From NCBI RefSeq assembly GCF_000430825.1, contig NZ_AUMT01000013.1, positions 1 through 64,000 on the forward strand: a stretch of DNA of 64,000 nt, in the 5' to 3' direction. The notes beneath the pieces were generated by a model. The model was given only the letters and a program-made list of their open reading frames with translations. It had not been told where the DNA came from and did not search any database. Of this stretch, positions 34,201-43,417 are shown piece by piece. A program made the position numbers and the translations under genes. The DNA is from Chryseobacterium daeguense DSM 19388 (GTDB lineage Bacteria > Bacteroidota > Bacteroidia > Flavobacteriales > Weeksellaceae). Positions within the stretch are counted from its first letter, which is position 1. The number at the start of each line of letters is the position of its first letter.

Positions 34201-34732
34201 GGCTTTAGCATTAGCTTTTGGTGTAGCTCAATCAATTGCAATTTCTTCGAAAAATCCGGTTCCTCAGTATTTTGTTGGTAGACAAGACGGGCCGGCAGAA
34301 TGGGCTTTAACCCAAGAACGCGGTCGAGAATTAATTACAGATAAAAATGATAATGTAGTGAGTTTGGGAAGCTCTGGCGGAGCAAAGAAAACATGGCTTA
34401 ATAAAGGGGATAAAGTTTACACGGCAAAGCAAACTTCAGAAATCCTTAAAAATATGGGTTCGCTTCCTAAGCTGGGTCAAAATGTTTACCGTAAAGCCTC
34501 AATGCAAAATATCCAACCTCCGGTAATTATTCAGAATAAGCAGGAGGACAATTCAGAGAAAATTGCAAGGGAAGTCGGTCGTCAGTTTGACAGGTTTATG
34601 AAAAAATATGACAAACCTAGAATTATTAAGAAGAAAGGTAAAATTATCGAGTATAAGGATGGAAATAATCCGGTAATTATCGGAACCTATGACGTAGAAA
34701 AAGCAGGAGAAAACTATGATAGTACCAATTAA
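31199..34732 (+). CDS. Tail tape-measure protein
   Basis: At 1177 residues this is the longest protein in the window. It has long coiled-coil stretches (RLAAVERQLAVAQSEHGQQ and 720-860), a hydrophobic section near residue 280 (LAVLGFNTILSIAITLLTVY) and an Ala/Gly-rich C-terminal segment (GALAATMTLAQMGFVAGAIPAA). Tape-measure proteins set tail length and help DNA enter the cell. By the usual 1.5 angstroms per residue the tail would be near 170 nm. Confidence 0.88.
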   Translation: MSEKLAIYDKEKTVKDLQDVNREVDISIRKFMELINTTERASQGFSRATPREVTAAYRQGSEVMGGFVRVTNELSDSERRLAAVERQLAVAQSEHGQQIANLSNQTRQLTAAQRDRAREEARLAALSESERQRIGNTLQLYNNVQRRLNTLQMEYRNLALAKQLGMNLTDQERVRYEQLQKQIQRYDQALKSVDASMGIHRRNVGNYASGYNGLNMSVAQLAREMPAFTYSVQTGFMALSNNIPIFMDSIRAAIAQNAALRAEGKATVPVWRQLGLAVLGFNTILSIAITLLTVYGKEIGEWIKKLFQADGATGILKRSTEALNKARKEAVKSAASEINTLEKLYRVSTSENASRESRIRAVNKLQALYPSFFKNLSDETIMVGKAKDAYLRLRGAILDSARARAIGNLLEQRQQKKLEDEEKLNKQQNEQVQEALRLRKNINGSTSEFVRDGQGGLIKKDIDNSIIYNRTLQDINVTLGKKRKLNKAYYEENKYLMDEQYKLENKRDVLNYDADKNGKGETIKKPSADKLSAEQRNFLMRLEAAKDQELAINETKFEKGEIDQKEYLENLLSINVDYFNKKINYLKGNNAKEALEVAKSELEKSKIIRETQKKLFDIELEDLKNQSKKKLNEIERSANEISESEYLTDFDRLQKQIDIDDQIISELSDFYSDQINVAKSRNQEIIEIETERDEEIGKIQDERLKKQKSLPDAMVSQIEYEAESLKLEGEITYEQQKQLILKNKRLTTEERNYRLSVLDKQEQININNREIERLNTLKGQLVVKRAINQINVLPPLLSQEDEQKLKEIDSTIEKLTSQNQVINIELKEDVDQRTQGIRNIIAKGFNDLGFSGLADAYTATMERLKNDTASWRDYAVLAASAVLDAMSQLSNKQKERTIANLDAQLEHTRETTEQEIGFINQRLEWLNGLDELSKEQLSERNRLEDEARTYKEQQLQREKLIETQKAKAEQKAASQQALINGALAATMTLAQMGFVAGAIPAALALAFGVAQSIAISSKNPVPQYFVGRQDGPAEWALTQERGRELITDKNDNVVSLGSSGGAKKTWLNKGDKVYTAKQTSEILKNMGSLPKLGQNVYRKASMQNIQPPVIIQNKQEDNSEKIAREVGRQFDRFMKKYDKPRIIKKKGKIIEYKDGNNPVIIGTYDVEKAGENYDSTN

Positions 34733-37700
34733 ACATATACTAAACGAAACCGGAGTTTCTCAGGTTTTTAAATTGATTGTTCCAGCAGGAGATTATGAAG
34801 GTGAATATATCATAAAAACACCTGCCAGCTGGAATGAGGTTGATTCTATTGTGAACATCAATGAGGAATATTTTAATATTGAGGATTTTATCATTGGTAA
34901 TTCTACCAAATTAAAGTTTTCAGAGTTTAGTGATCCTGCAGCGTTTAATCTAATAAGAAATGTTTATAACGAACAGGCGGGTGATGCTAGAATAATATTC
35001 AAATGGATTGCGGTAAAAAACGGGGTTGAATATGATTTGCTCGCCGAAAACTTTGAGATTAATTTTAATAAGAAATCAGAGGCCTTCGAAAAGACCATGT
35101 TGGCTACGGAAGTAGAATTAATAAAAAGTGAGGCACAGAATAAATTATATACCCGCGAAGATACAACAATTGATCTTTTTGACACAAAGGATCTGGACGA
35201 AAATGACATTGATCCGGTTACAACTTTTGCAATAGGATATAAGAAGGGAGATCAAATATTATCTAATTTTTATACGTTTGATATTTCGCAGTTTTATTTT
35301 GGGGTAGACGGTGGTGTCCAAAGCTTCTTTTATTCATTTGTTAGAGCGGATGATTACGCTTTTGGAATTAACTCAAATAAATACGCAAGCTGGCGTAACA
35401 ACGATACCAGCGCAGGCGCGAGAACGTATCAGGGCCCATTTATAGAAACGAATATAAGCCTTCCTAATTTAAAGGCTGAAATAAGCAATATGAACATCTT
35501 GGTGGAAAAGGGAATTGCTGGTGAAAATTTCGCTGATGCTTCGCTTTTTGCGGTTATTCGTGTAGGAAGCAATGAGGTTAGAAAAGTTTTTATTAAACAA
35601 ACCGTATCTGTTCCGATTCCGGCCGGAGGAACCTATGGAGAAATTAAAATTGATAATTTAATTGTAGAATTAGGAAATTTAAATCCAGGAGAAAACCTTA
35701 CTTTTGAGATAAGGAGTAATGTTTCCGAAAATTTAAAGGGGTTTCCTTTATCTGATAATACGTCGATTGAACTGACAACAAATATAGAAAGCCCTTTAGT
35801 AAAAACAAAAGGAATTCGACTTTTAGAGGCTTTAAATCAAATAGCCAAAAATTATACATCTGGCGAAGTTACGGCGGATAGTTACATATTGGGTCCCGGA
35901 GGCTCTTTTTATAATACCAGTATTTCCACCGGAATGTACTTAAGAGGACTTCCAGAGGTGTATTTGTCTCAGAAAATGAAAACATCATTAAAAGACATTT
36001 TACATGAAGGAGCCGCCAAACTGATGGCTTTGGGTTATGACGTTTTAGATGATAAACTGATAGTAGAAGATATAGATTATTTCTTTAAGGATTTAAGATG
36101 CTACGACCTTTCCGAAGCTCAATATCTCCGGGAAGGGTTTAAATTGGAACATGACACCTCGGTTTCGTATAATAATCTATTATTTGGGTCGAAAAAATAT
36201 TCAACTGAAGTTAAATTTGATATAAAAAATTTCAATACTTCTGCCGAATTAAGCACACCAATAAAAACCAATAAAAATAAACTTGATAAACAGACAGATC
36301 TTATTATTGATTCCTTTAAAATTCAGGAATTGATAGAAGATAAAAGTTCTGCGACCAATGACAATGACGATGATAAAGTTTTGATTGATATGGTCGAGGT
36401 GAACGATGTTTGGGATCAGGGGGTTTTTCAAAACTGCTCGCATTCTGAGGATGGGGGTAATTTGCTTTTAAATTGTGTTAGCCCGTCATTTGACACCACA
36501 TTAATTGAGGTCGGAAATTTAATTGAAATTGTTGATGGTTATAATAAGGGAACGTGGACCGTTTTAAGCATTACAGATTCCAAAATGAAGCTTGATAAAA
36601 CAACCGGGATCCAGGTCGGTATTGTTGATACGCCGATAAGGTATAAAATCACCTCATTAATTAAAAATCGTACGAACGAAGGCTTTACTGTTTATGATGA
36701 AAGTATTTTCAACCCTCAGACAGCTACCAATATCCGACACAATCCTAAATATCATCTTGCAAGGTGGTGGTCGTTATTCGGAAGCGGTTTAAGAAAAAAG
36801 CTAAACACCGAATCATTAAAAGTAACGAATTATAAAAACAATTCCGAGGCTAAAATGGAAATTGTTTCCAGTGATATGTCTAATGAATTGCAGGGGCAGG
36901 TTACGGTTGGGGCTAATGAAGAGCTTTTAAGATTGCGTGATTTCAAACCGACTTTCTTCAATGGGGAAAAAATTGAGATTTCGTTAAATAAAATAACATT
37001 TGAACAGTTTTTAGAGATATATAGCAATTGGAAATTCGGACCGGATAATAATAGAGCGTTAAGCCGAGGTTATCTATCGTGTAATACTCCTTATGGAATT
37101 TATGATATATATCCGTTCGGGCCTTCTGCTTTTTCGCACAATAAGGCAAAAAACACACTGCACATAAAAGGCAAGGTAAAGGGTAGATCTATTGAAAATC
37201 CTATACTTTTAAGCGTTATTCAGGTGGATAGAAACACTGTTACATTAACTTGGGATTATGTTACAGAGTATGTAAATCCTTCGATTAAAATTCAGTATTC
37301 TTTGGACGGGTCGAATTGGGAAACTATTCATACGGTAAATAACTTGAAAACGGCAACTTTTTCAAATGATATTTTCAATGGAATCATGACCGGAGAAACG
37401 GTTTACTTCAGAATAATAGCAACAAATGCCGAATTCTACAATAAAGTATCAAATTCATTATGGGCAATATGGCAGTTTAATGATTGGGCGATTAAAGAAA
37501 TATCCAGAACTGAAAATGTTAATTGTGGCTATAGTTATTTGATATTTGAAATTAAAGGAACAGTTAACTTAAGTTTGTTATGGCAATTTTTCACATCCGA
37601 AGATGGTGGGGAAGCTTATGTGACAGATCTTTCTGATAATTCGAATATAATTACATTTACTCCTCCTTATACAGGTGACCAAATAACAAGTTTATCATTA

Positions 37701-37928
37701 TTAAATGAAACCAAGCAATATTCCATAATGGTAAAAAACGCTAATAAAACAAGTTCCGGAAATTTATTGAGCTGCACTTTTGGAAATATTTTAGTTATTG
37801 TGGAAGCTAACTTGTCTATAGGAATTACAGACTTAAGCAATAATGAAATGACAAATATTCTATTAGATGCTACAACCACAAAAAGATATAGAGAGTCTTC
37901 CACAATAACTGATCCTGAAATACCTTAA
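34716..37928 (+). CDS. Large tail-tip protein with fibronectin type III-like domain
   Basis: The 1070-residue protein follows the tape measure with a 17-base overlap. A fibronectin III-like domain is visible around residues 830-920 (SVIQVDRNTVTLTWDYVTEY, IQYSLDGSNWETIHTV, ETVYFRIIATN). It is likely the tail-tip or baseplate hub that carries the receptor-binding parts. The central tail-hub fold cannot be confirmed by eye. Confidence 0.7.
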   Translation: MIVPIKHILNETGVSQVFKLIVPAGDYEGEYIIKTPASWNEVDSIVNINEEYFNIEDFIIGNSTKLKFSEFSDPAAFNLIRNVYNEQAGDARIIFKWIAVKNGVEYDLLAENFEINFNKKSEAFEKTMLATEVELIKSEAQNKLYTREDTTIDLFDTKDLDENDIDPVTTFAIGYKKGDQILSNFYTFDISQFYFGVDGGVQSFFYSFVRADDYAFGINSNKYASWRNNDTSAGARTYQGPFIETNISLPNLKAEISNMNILVEKGIAGENFADASLFAVIRVGSNEVRKVFIKQTVSVPIPAGGTYGEIKIDNLIVELGNLNPGENLTFEIRSNVSENLKGFPLSDNTSIELTTNIESPLVKTKGIRLLEALNQIAKNYTSGEVTADSYILGPGGSFYNTSISTGMYLRGLPEVYLSQKMKTSLKDILHEGAAKLMALGYDVLDDKLIVEDIDYFFKDLRCYDLSEAQYLREGFKLEHDTSVSYNNLLFGSKKYSTEVKFDIKNFNTSAELSTPIKTNKNKLDKQTDLIIDSFKIQELIEDKSSATNDNDDDKVLIDMVEVNDVWDQGVFQNCSHSEDGGNLLLNCVSPSFDTTLIEVGNLIEIVDGYNKGTWTVLSITDSKMKLDKTTGIQVGIVDTPIRYKITSLIKNRTNEGFTVYDESIFNPQTATNIRHNPKYHLARWWSLFGSGLRKKLNTESLKVTNYKNNSEAKMEIVSSDMSNELQGQVTVGANEELLRLRDFKPTFFNGEKIEISLNKITFEQFLEIYSNWKFGPDNNRALSRGYLSCNTPYGIYDIYPFGPSAFSHNKAKNTLHIKGKVKGRSIENPILLSVIQVDRNTVTLTWDYVTEYVNPSIKIQYSLDGSNWETIHTVNNLKTATFSNDIFNGIMTGETVYFRIIATNAEFYNKVSNSLWAIWQFNDWAIKEISRTENVNCGYSYLIFEIKGTVNLSLLWQFFTSEDGGEAYVTDLSDNSNIITFTPPYTGDQITSLSLLNETKQYSIMVKNANKTSSGNLLSCTFGNILVIVEANLSIGITDLSNNEMTNILLDATTTKRYRESSTITDPEIP

Positions 37929-38032
37929 TTTCACTCTAATATACCATAAAACGCAAGTAATAAATTTGTGATTAGCAATGATTTAGCCTTTTGAATTATA
38001 TGAAGGCTATTCATTGTTCTAATTGAAGGTTT

Positions 38033-38908
38033 ATGCAGAAGTTTTGGTATCACAGTCCGGTGCGTTTTTATAAGACAAAAGAGGAATTGTTTGACATGAC
38101 AAATCCTCAAAATACGCAATACTTTGGGCATAAAAAACCATATCCCTTACAGATAAACGAATATCACCGATTTTTAATTCCTAATTACCAGAACGAAGTA
38201 GAATTTGAAGACCTTGAATTATGGTTGGTAGGAGATCAGGAAACGCAAATACCTTGCGAATTTGGAATAAATGAAGGGAAATTATTCCGGATTACTTTTA
38301 TTTCATTTGATTTTAACATGGGTCAATTCGAAATCCGTATAAAGGATGGTGATACAATTTTTTATTCGAATTGTGTTGAATTTCTTGACAGTACAGATGC
38401 TATTGGGCGCAAATTTATTAGAATAGCAACAAAACACTATTATAACAAAAATCTATTTGCCTTTGACAACTCTAATTATGATTGGGTAGTTACGAATCTG
38501 CCTGCTTACTGCTTGGGGCAATTTACGATAGATTCCGAATTCGAAACTGAAAGAACCGGAAATGAAAATTCTTTGGCTATTGCTGATTCTTATATAGATG
38601 AAGTGGTGACTTATGAATTTGAAGGAGCCGGAGACGCGAATATTTTTTCTTTTCTCATAGTTCACGTACTGAACGACACCTTTTACATTGACGGAACCAA
38701 AAGAACTATAAAGGAAAAGCCCGATGTAGACGAATTCGCAGCATACGGACGATTCAAATTTGTGAACGCGAAAGATGAATTGGGGCTAAATATTCCACTT
38801 AATGAAGAAGATATATTCTCAGATGCTTTTAAACTGGCTTTAGGCAATGGAGCTAAAACACTGCTATATGTCTACAATAATAACACGACAGCAATACCAA
38901 CAACATAA
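38033..38908 (+). CDS. Tail protein, baseplate or adhesin support
   Basis: The 291-residue, beta-rich protein follows a 104-base gap containing TAAATTTG, so a new promoter may start here. No family recognised. Position between tail tip and fibre genes suggests a baseplate or fibre-attachment role. Confidence 0.5.
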   Translation: MQKFWYHSPVRFYKTKEELFDMTNPQNTQYFGHKKPYPLQINEYHRFLIPNYQNEVEFEDLELWLVGDQETQIPCEFGINEGKLFRITFISFDFNMGQFEIRIKDGDTIFYSNCVEFLDSTDAIGRKFIRIATKHYYNKNLFAFDNSNYDWVVTNLPAYCLGQFTIDSEFETERTGNENSLAIADSYIDEVVTYEFEGAGDANIFSFLIVHVLNDTFYIDGTKRTIKEKPDVDEFAAYGRFKFVNAKDELGLNIPLNEEDIFSDAFKLALGNGAKTLLYVYNNNTTAIPTT

Positions 38909-40173
38909 TGGACACAAATACTGCTTTTATAAAATTACAGCCAATAAATGAGCTTCAGGAAGTTACCACATTAGAGCCCGGGAATTTTCTTTTTGAGGAT
39001 GGGGATGGCAATTTAAAAAGAATGACCACTGATAATTTTTATCAGATCATAAATAATTTTGCCAAGCCTATTGCACCAGCTGACGTTCCGCCAGTTACCG
39101 CAAATAGGTGGTATAAGCCTACTACGAGTAGCACAGATCCGGGAACTAATTACCCAAATGCCGGGAATCTAAAAGCAAGAAAGGGTTATGACACCTTGTT
39201 TTATTATGATGGAACGAATTGGATAAAAACAGAAGTTGAATTACCTGGGATAACTGCTTCGGTTGTTTTTAATCCCTCGGACAATGTGAATACATCTGTT
39301 ATGTCCGCGACTGCAAGTTATGTAGATTTTAAGCCTATTTATTTTTACCAAAACATTGACCTTTCACAACCAAATGAAAGCCCATATACTGAATTAATTG
39401 GCGCAACCAAATTTACATTGAAGGCAGGAGCTAAAACGGGTAAACTTGCAGTTTATAAATTAACAGGTGGTACGGTAACATTTGATACAAATTTTGTTAA
39501 AATTCCCAATTCTGATAATTATGATGCTACAAAAACAAATATTATATATTTCTGGTATGAATACGGAAATGTTCGTTATTTTATCGAAAACCAAACTTTA
39601 GAAGCGGTTTCCTATACAAAGGTAGTTTCATATTATAACCTGAATGGTAAAACCCCAAATACATTACTTTCAGCTATAACCCCAAATTATGGTGCAGCTT
39701 TCACGGGTAATACCGGAGGCTACAGAATCAATGCTTCCGGAATATGGGCGGCAACAACAGCAAATGCCGGATCAACTTCTGCAGCGATCGCTATTAATTT
39801 AGGTTCAGTTGTGAATTATCGAGCAACGCTATATTTGTCGGTGGCAACATTAGCGGAAATTAATATTGGCGCAACGGCATATAATACATGGACTAATTTC
39901 ATTGATATAAATTTCGCTGCAACTTCCACAATTAAACATATTTATCCAGGCAGTCCGGTGGGTGGTCAATTGCTGGTTAGCACATCAGCAATAACATTTC
40001 CCCAAGCATCAGTGTATAGATGGGATTTTGAAGTTGTAGGAAGTTTGGTTAAAGTTTATTTTGAGGGCGTTTATTTGTGCCAATATACAAACGCCAATAC
40101 AGGAAATTTATTTGCTATAATCTTAAGTAAGGCCGGCGATGTTCTTCAATCAATAAAAATTGAAGAGTTATGA
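38908..40173 (+). CDS. Putative receptor-binding tail fibre protein
   Basis: This 421-residue Thr/Asn/Ala-rich protein has a short conserved-looking N-terminal anchor (LQEVTTLEPGNFLFEDGDGNLKR) and a long beta-rich body. The composition and place suggest a trimeric fibre. It overlaps the tailspike gene by ATGA. Confidence 0.6.
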   Translation: MDTNTAFIKLQPINELQEVTTLEPGNFLFEDGDGNLKRMTTDNFYQIINNFAKPIAPADVPPVTANRWYKPTTSSTDPGTNYPNAGNLKARKGYDTLFYYDGTNWIKTEVELPGITASVVFNPSDNVNTSVMSATASYVDFKPIYFYQNIDLSQPNESPYTELIGATKFTLKAGAKTGKLAVYKLTGGTVTFDTNFVKIPNSDNYDATKTNIIYFWYEYGNVRYFIENQTLEAVSYTKVVSYYNLNGKTPNTLLSAITPNYGAAFTGNTGGYRINASGIWAATTANAGSTSAAIAINLGSVVNYRATLYLSVATLAEINIGATAYNTWTNFIDINFAATSTIKHIYPGSPVGGQLLVSTSAITFPQASVYRWDFEVVGSLVKVYFEGVYLCQYTNANTGNLFAIILSKAGDVLQSIKIEEL

Positions 40174-41315
40174 ATTATTTAATAGAAATATTAAAAAAAA
40201 GAGCTGCTAAAAAAGAACAGAGGGTGGTACATTTGAGTGATATTTTACCTTCAAATTTCGTTGAAAGTGTTTTGACCTTGGGTGCTCCCGTAATTAATGA
40301 CGATGCCTATTCTTTAATTCAAAACGCCCTTTCAGGAGGGTATATTGATTTGTATTGGGATAAGGCGGTTAGCTTGTCAAGCACCTTATTCTTAGAAAGC
40401 AATACTAATATTTATGTAACAGCCAATAAGGGCGCTGTGCTTCGAAATGGGGTAAATAAACCGATGTTTAGGAATAAGCATTTGGTTTGGGGAAATCATT
40501 TGGCAATATTAGACAAGAACATTCATTTAGATGGCGGAGTGTGGAATGGGAACAGCGCCGGCCAAACGGTAAAAGGAACTAACGAATACGGCTTTGTGAT
40601 CATATTCTGTTGGTATGGTGTTGAGAATATCACGCTTAAAAATCATAAAATGTACACCCCAAAGACATACGCTCAACATGCTTGTAACGTTTTGAATGGG
40701 CACATATCTGATTTTGTGGTTGACGTAGGTGCAAATCCTACCGTTAATATGGACGGTGTGCATTGGGATGGGGGCTGTAAGGACTGCTCAATTAAACGAG
40801 GCGTAATTTCAACCTATGACGATGGTATAGGAATGAATGCAGATGATCTTTACAATATTTCTACTGCAGCGAATTTCTTTCCACCGGAGGCAAACGCGCC
40901 TATTTCTGATATAGAAATTGAAGATATTCAATTTATTAACTCGCTATTTGGAATAAGAATCTTTTCCGGGCAAAGCAGGGTTGATAATATCACTATCAAA
41001 AATATTAGCGGTTCAACTGCTAATTATACTATTCTTATTGATAATTACTGGCAGAATCCTAATTCAGTGGATAAACCGGGTGCTGGGAATATAGGAACCG
41101 TAATAATTGACAATGTAACCACAACGGTGCCATCAACAAACCCGGGGTACACAATTAACCGTGGAAAGATAAATCTTTCTGCATCCATTGAAAATTTAAC
41201 AGCCACAAATATTTCGCCAACGGGAACATCTGTTCCATTATACTTTAAACTAGCATCGGCCGGAGGATATACCTACGTTTACGGAAATATTTCGATTAAT
41301 GGAACACCAATTTAA
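40170..41315 (+). CDS. Tailspike-like right-handed beta-helix (pectate-lyase/GH28-like fold)
   Basis: The 381-residue protein has a beta-helix core with stacked repeats: GGVWNGNSAGQTVKGTNEYG, HWDGGCKDCSIKRGVISTYDDGIGMNADD and ISDIEIEDIQFINSLFGIRIFSG. The paired Asp residues (YDDG) look like a GH28-type active site. Such tailspikes bind and often cleave surface polysaccharide. Substrate unknown. Confidence 0.75.
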   Translation: MNYLIEILKKRAAKKEQRVVHLSDILPSNFVESVLTLGAPVINDDAYSLIQNALSGGYIDLYWDKAVSLSSTLFLESNTNIYVTANKGAVLRNGVNKPMFRNKHLVWGNHLAILDKNIHLDGGVWNGNSAGQTVKGTNEYGFVIIFCWYGVENITLKNHKMYTPKTYAQHACNVLNGHISDFVVDVGANPTVNMDGVHWDGGCKDCSIKRGVISTYDDGIGMNADDLYNISTAANFFPPEANAPISDIEIEDIQFINSLFGIRIFSGQSRVDNITIKNISGSTANYTILIDNYWQNPNSVDKPGAGNIGTVIIDNVTTTVPSTNPGYTINRGKINLSASIENLTATNISPTGTSVPLYFKLASAGGYTYVYGNISINGTPI

Positions 41316-41368
41316 ATATAAAAACTACTGATATGAAAAACTGAGATTATTGATTAAAATACTGAGAA

Positions 41369-41803
41369 ATGAGAAGATTGAAAGAGGGTGCGGAATTGAT
41401 AGAAGGCAGAATGACTTTTATTCAGCGCTTTTTACAAAAGAAATACGGATGGGGTATACTCTATTTCACTCTTTTGTTTTTTGCGGTGGGGTTTTCTGTT
41501 TACTATTATAATGAAGGTAAAAAAGAAGGTGAGAAGGCTTCAAGTCAAGAAATTAAAACGTTAAATAATTCTTTAAAAACAACAAGATTAAATGATTCTT
41601 TGGAGATAAACACGCTAAATGGCCGGGTTGCTTACTACAAAAAAATATATGATTCGTGTAATGAAAAATCAAATAAACAGGATCTTGAATATATGGTAAC
41701 AAAAAAAATAGAAGAGGCCGAGCGATTAAAGAAGATTTTAGAACGGAAGATTTACAATGACGAGAAGATGGCCGAGGACATTAACAGTATTATAAAAAAA
41801 TAA
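41369..41803 (+). CDS. Membrane-anchored coiled-coil protein of the lysis region
   Basis: The 144-residue protein has one transmembrane helix (WGILYFTLLFFAVGFSVYYYN, about residues 28-48) and a charged coiled-coil beyond it. This layout is like inner-membrane (Rz-type) spanins, but a separate u-spanin-like gene lies nearby, so the role is open. Confidence 0.55.
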   Translation: MRRLKEGAELIEGRMTFIQRFLQKKYGWGILYFTLLFFAVGFSVYYYNEGKKEGEKASSQEIKTLNNSLKTTRLNDSLEINTLNGRVAYYKKIYDSCNEKSNKQDLEYMVTKKIEEAERLKKILERKIYNDEKMAEDINSIIKK

Positions 41804-41807
41804 TGAA

Positions 41808-42233
41808 ATGAAAAATCTAGTATTTATTTTAACAATGATTTTTTGCTTTATGCCGGGGCAAGTTAAATCCGATTCAATTACTCTCGCTAAAAAGATAGAG
41901 AAATTGGAAGAAATAACGCAAGAAAATAAAGTGCTCCTGCAAAAGGCCGAGAAGGTAGAAAAAAAGAAAGAAAACCTGATTTACAGGTTAAAAATGTACA
42001 TTCTTTCTTTAACCGAACATGTTGACCAGGCTAAGAATAAAGGAAGCGGGTTGGATTATCGGAACAAAGAAGCGACAAAAGTTGAAAACAAAACCGAACC
42101 GGTAACCGAAATTGACATTCCAGTAGGTGTTGATACTATCCGTGGTGGTTGGCTTTACAGGCTTTTCCATAAAAATGATTACGTGATTCGCAGATATAAA
42201 ATAGAAAACAATGAAAAAATTTATTTGGATTAG
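41808..42233 (+). CDS. Exported coiled-coil protein of the lysis region
   Basis: The 141-residue protein has an N-terminal signal or anchor (LVFILTMIFCFMPGQVKS), then a coiled-coil and a C-terminal section with VGVDTIRGGWLYRLFHKND. It overlaps the next gene by 23 bases. Role unknown; may act with the neighbouring envelope proteins. Confidence 0.5.
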   Translation: MKNLVFILTMIFCFMPGQVKSDSITLAKKIEKLEEITQENKVLLQKAEKVEKKKENLIYRLKMYILSLTEHVDQAKNKGSGLDYRNKEATKVENKTEPVTEIDIPVGVDTIRGGWLYRLFHKNDYVIRRYKIENNEKIYLD

Positions 42234-42738
42234 CCTGGTTGTTATTTTTGTTGTGAGTTGCGGGTCCCGGAAACGCCAAATGACTAAAGAATCAGAAAAG
42301 ACAGAATCCGAGATTAAAGCTTCTGGGGAGGTAAAAACAGATTCAAATAGCCAAACAGAATCATTTACCAGTCTTTCGCAATTCCTTGCAAATAACAGCT
42401 TAAAAATAACCTCCAACGGAACGCCTTATCAACTTCAATATGGCTCGTTAATCTTTTCCGGTGATGCAGATGTAGAATTTAGCGAAAAAAATGAACAAAT
42501 TGAATATGTCTACCGATATTTCAATCACACTACATACATTACCGAAACTACATATAAGACCGAAACCAAATATCAATCTCAAAAGGATTCTAAGAAGGTT
42601 GATGTAGAACGTAAAGGCGTAACATTTGGCGCCATGATCTGGATTGTGTTGATTTCAATGATTTTAGGGTTCTTTCTAATTAACTGGCTTAAAAGCTATC
42701 TGCCTAAATGGAGGATAAATTTATTCAATAAAAAATGA
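42211..42738 (+). CDS. Candidate unimolecular spanin (u-spanin)
   Basis: The 175-residue protein has a lipoprotein signal with Cys17 (FVVSCGS) and a C-terminal transmembrane helix (FGAMIWIVLISMILGFFLINW) followed by a basic end. The stretch between is polar and beta-rich. An outer-membrane lipid anchor joined to an inner-membrane helix is the plan of u-spanins such as T1 gp11, which fuse the two membranes in the last lysis step. It lies just before the endolysin; prophage 2 has an equivalent. Confidence 0.7.
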   Translation: MKKFIWISLVVIFVVSCGSRKRQMTKESEKTESEIKASGEVKTDSNSQTESFTSLSQFLANNSLKITSNGTPYQLQYGSLIFSGDADVEFSEKNEQIEYVYRYFNHTTYITETTYKTETKYQSQKDSKKVDVERKGVTFGAMIWIVLISMILGFFLINWLKSYLPKWRINLFNKK

Positions 42739-42842
42739 CAGATTCAATGCTAAAGGTCGGATTGATCTTTACATACTACTCGCTCGGAATTGCTTCCGGG
42801 ATATTATTAAAATACATAATTGATTATTTTATAGAAAAATGA
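42735..42842 (+). CDS. Single-helix membrane micropeptide, 35 residues
   Basis: It overlaps both the spanin stop and the endolysin start (ATGA each side). One hydrophobic helix (MLKVGLIFTYYSLGIASGILLKYIIDYF) fills most of the peptide. Position in the lysis cassette makes a small holin or antiholin possible. No typical holin is visible elsewhere in prophage 1. Confidence 0.45.
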   Translation: MTDSMLKVGLIFTYYSLGIASGILLKYIIDYFIEK

Positions 42843-43390
42843 ACAGAAAGATTTTCTTTGATGAATACAGAAAGAATTTAGATCCAGATAAATCACTGTC
42901 TCAAAAGGAAGTTGAGGCAATCGATTTGTTTCTAAACTTCTACGAAAGGGATCAAGCTTACTTTACACTTCCGCAGTGGGCTTATGTGTTTGCTACAGTT
43001 TTTCACGAAACGGGATCAACATTCCTTCCAGTACGTGAGGCGCCGAGACTTTCCGAAGATTGGAGAAAGCGTAATTTCAGATATTATCCGTATTACGGCC
43101 GTGGCTACGTTCAAATTACTTGGGATTACAACTATAAGGCATACTCTAAAAAACTTGGTGTTGACCTGCTTAAAATACCCGATTTGGCAATGAAGCCGGA
43201 TTATGCCTGGTTTATTTTAATTGACGGGTTTAAAAATGGAGTTTTCACGGGAAAAAAGATAAGCGACTACATCAATGATAAGAAAAAAGATTACCGAAAC
43301 GCTCGTCGATGTATTAACGGGACCGACCGAATGGATCAAATAGCAATATACGCTAAAGAGTTTGAGCAAATACTTTTAAAATCAAAATAA
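42839..43390 (+). CDS. Endolysin, GH19 chitinase/lysozyme-like
   Basis: The 183-residue enzyme has FATVFHETGSTF with the likely catalytic Glu and YPYYGRGYVQITWDYNY, a hallmark of GH19-type phage lysozymes. It hydrolyses glycosidic bonds of peptidoglycan. There is no signal peptide, so it needs a holin or other release. The prophage 2 protein at 52244-52792 is a clear homologue. A strong terminator follows. Confidence 0.85.
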   Translation: MNRKIFFDEYRKNLDPDKSLSQKEVEAIDLFLNFYERDQAYFTLPQWAYVFATVFHETGSTFLPVREAPRLSEDWRKRNFRYYPYYGRGYVQITWDYNYKAYSKKLGVDLLKIPDLAMKPDYAWFILIDGFKNGVFTGKKISDYINDKKKDYRNARRCINGTDRMDQIAIYAKEFEQILLKSK

Positions 43391-43395
43391 AATAT

Positions 43396-43417
43396 CCCGC
43401 TTTAACAGCGGGTTTTT
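43396..43417 (+). terminator. Intrinsic terminator after the lysis cassette
   Basis: CCCGCT (43396-43401) pairs with AGCGGG (43407-43412), followed by five Ts. It ends the long structural operon. Confidence 0.8.

Noticed and set aside
38908..41315. Possible diversity-generating retroelement acting on tail fibre genes
   Set aside because: No reverse transcriptase, template repeat or variable repeat is visible in either prophage within the window.
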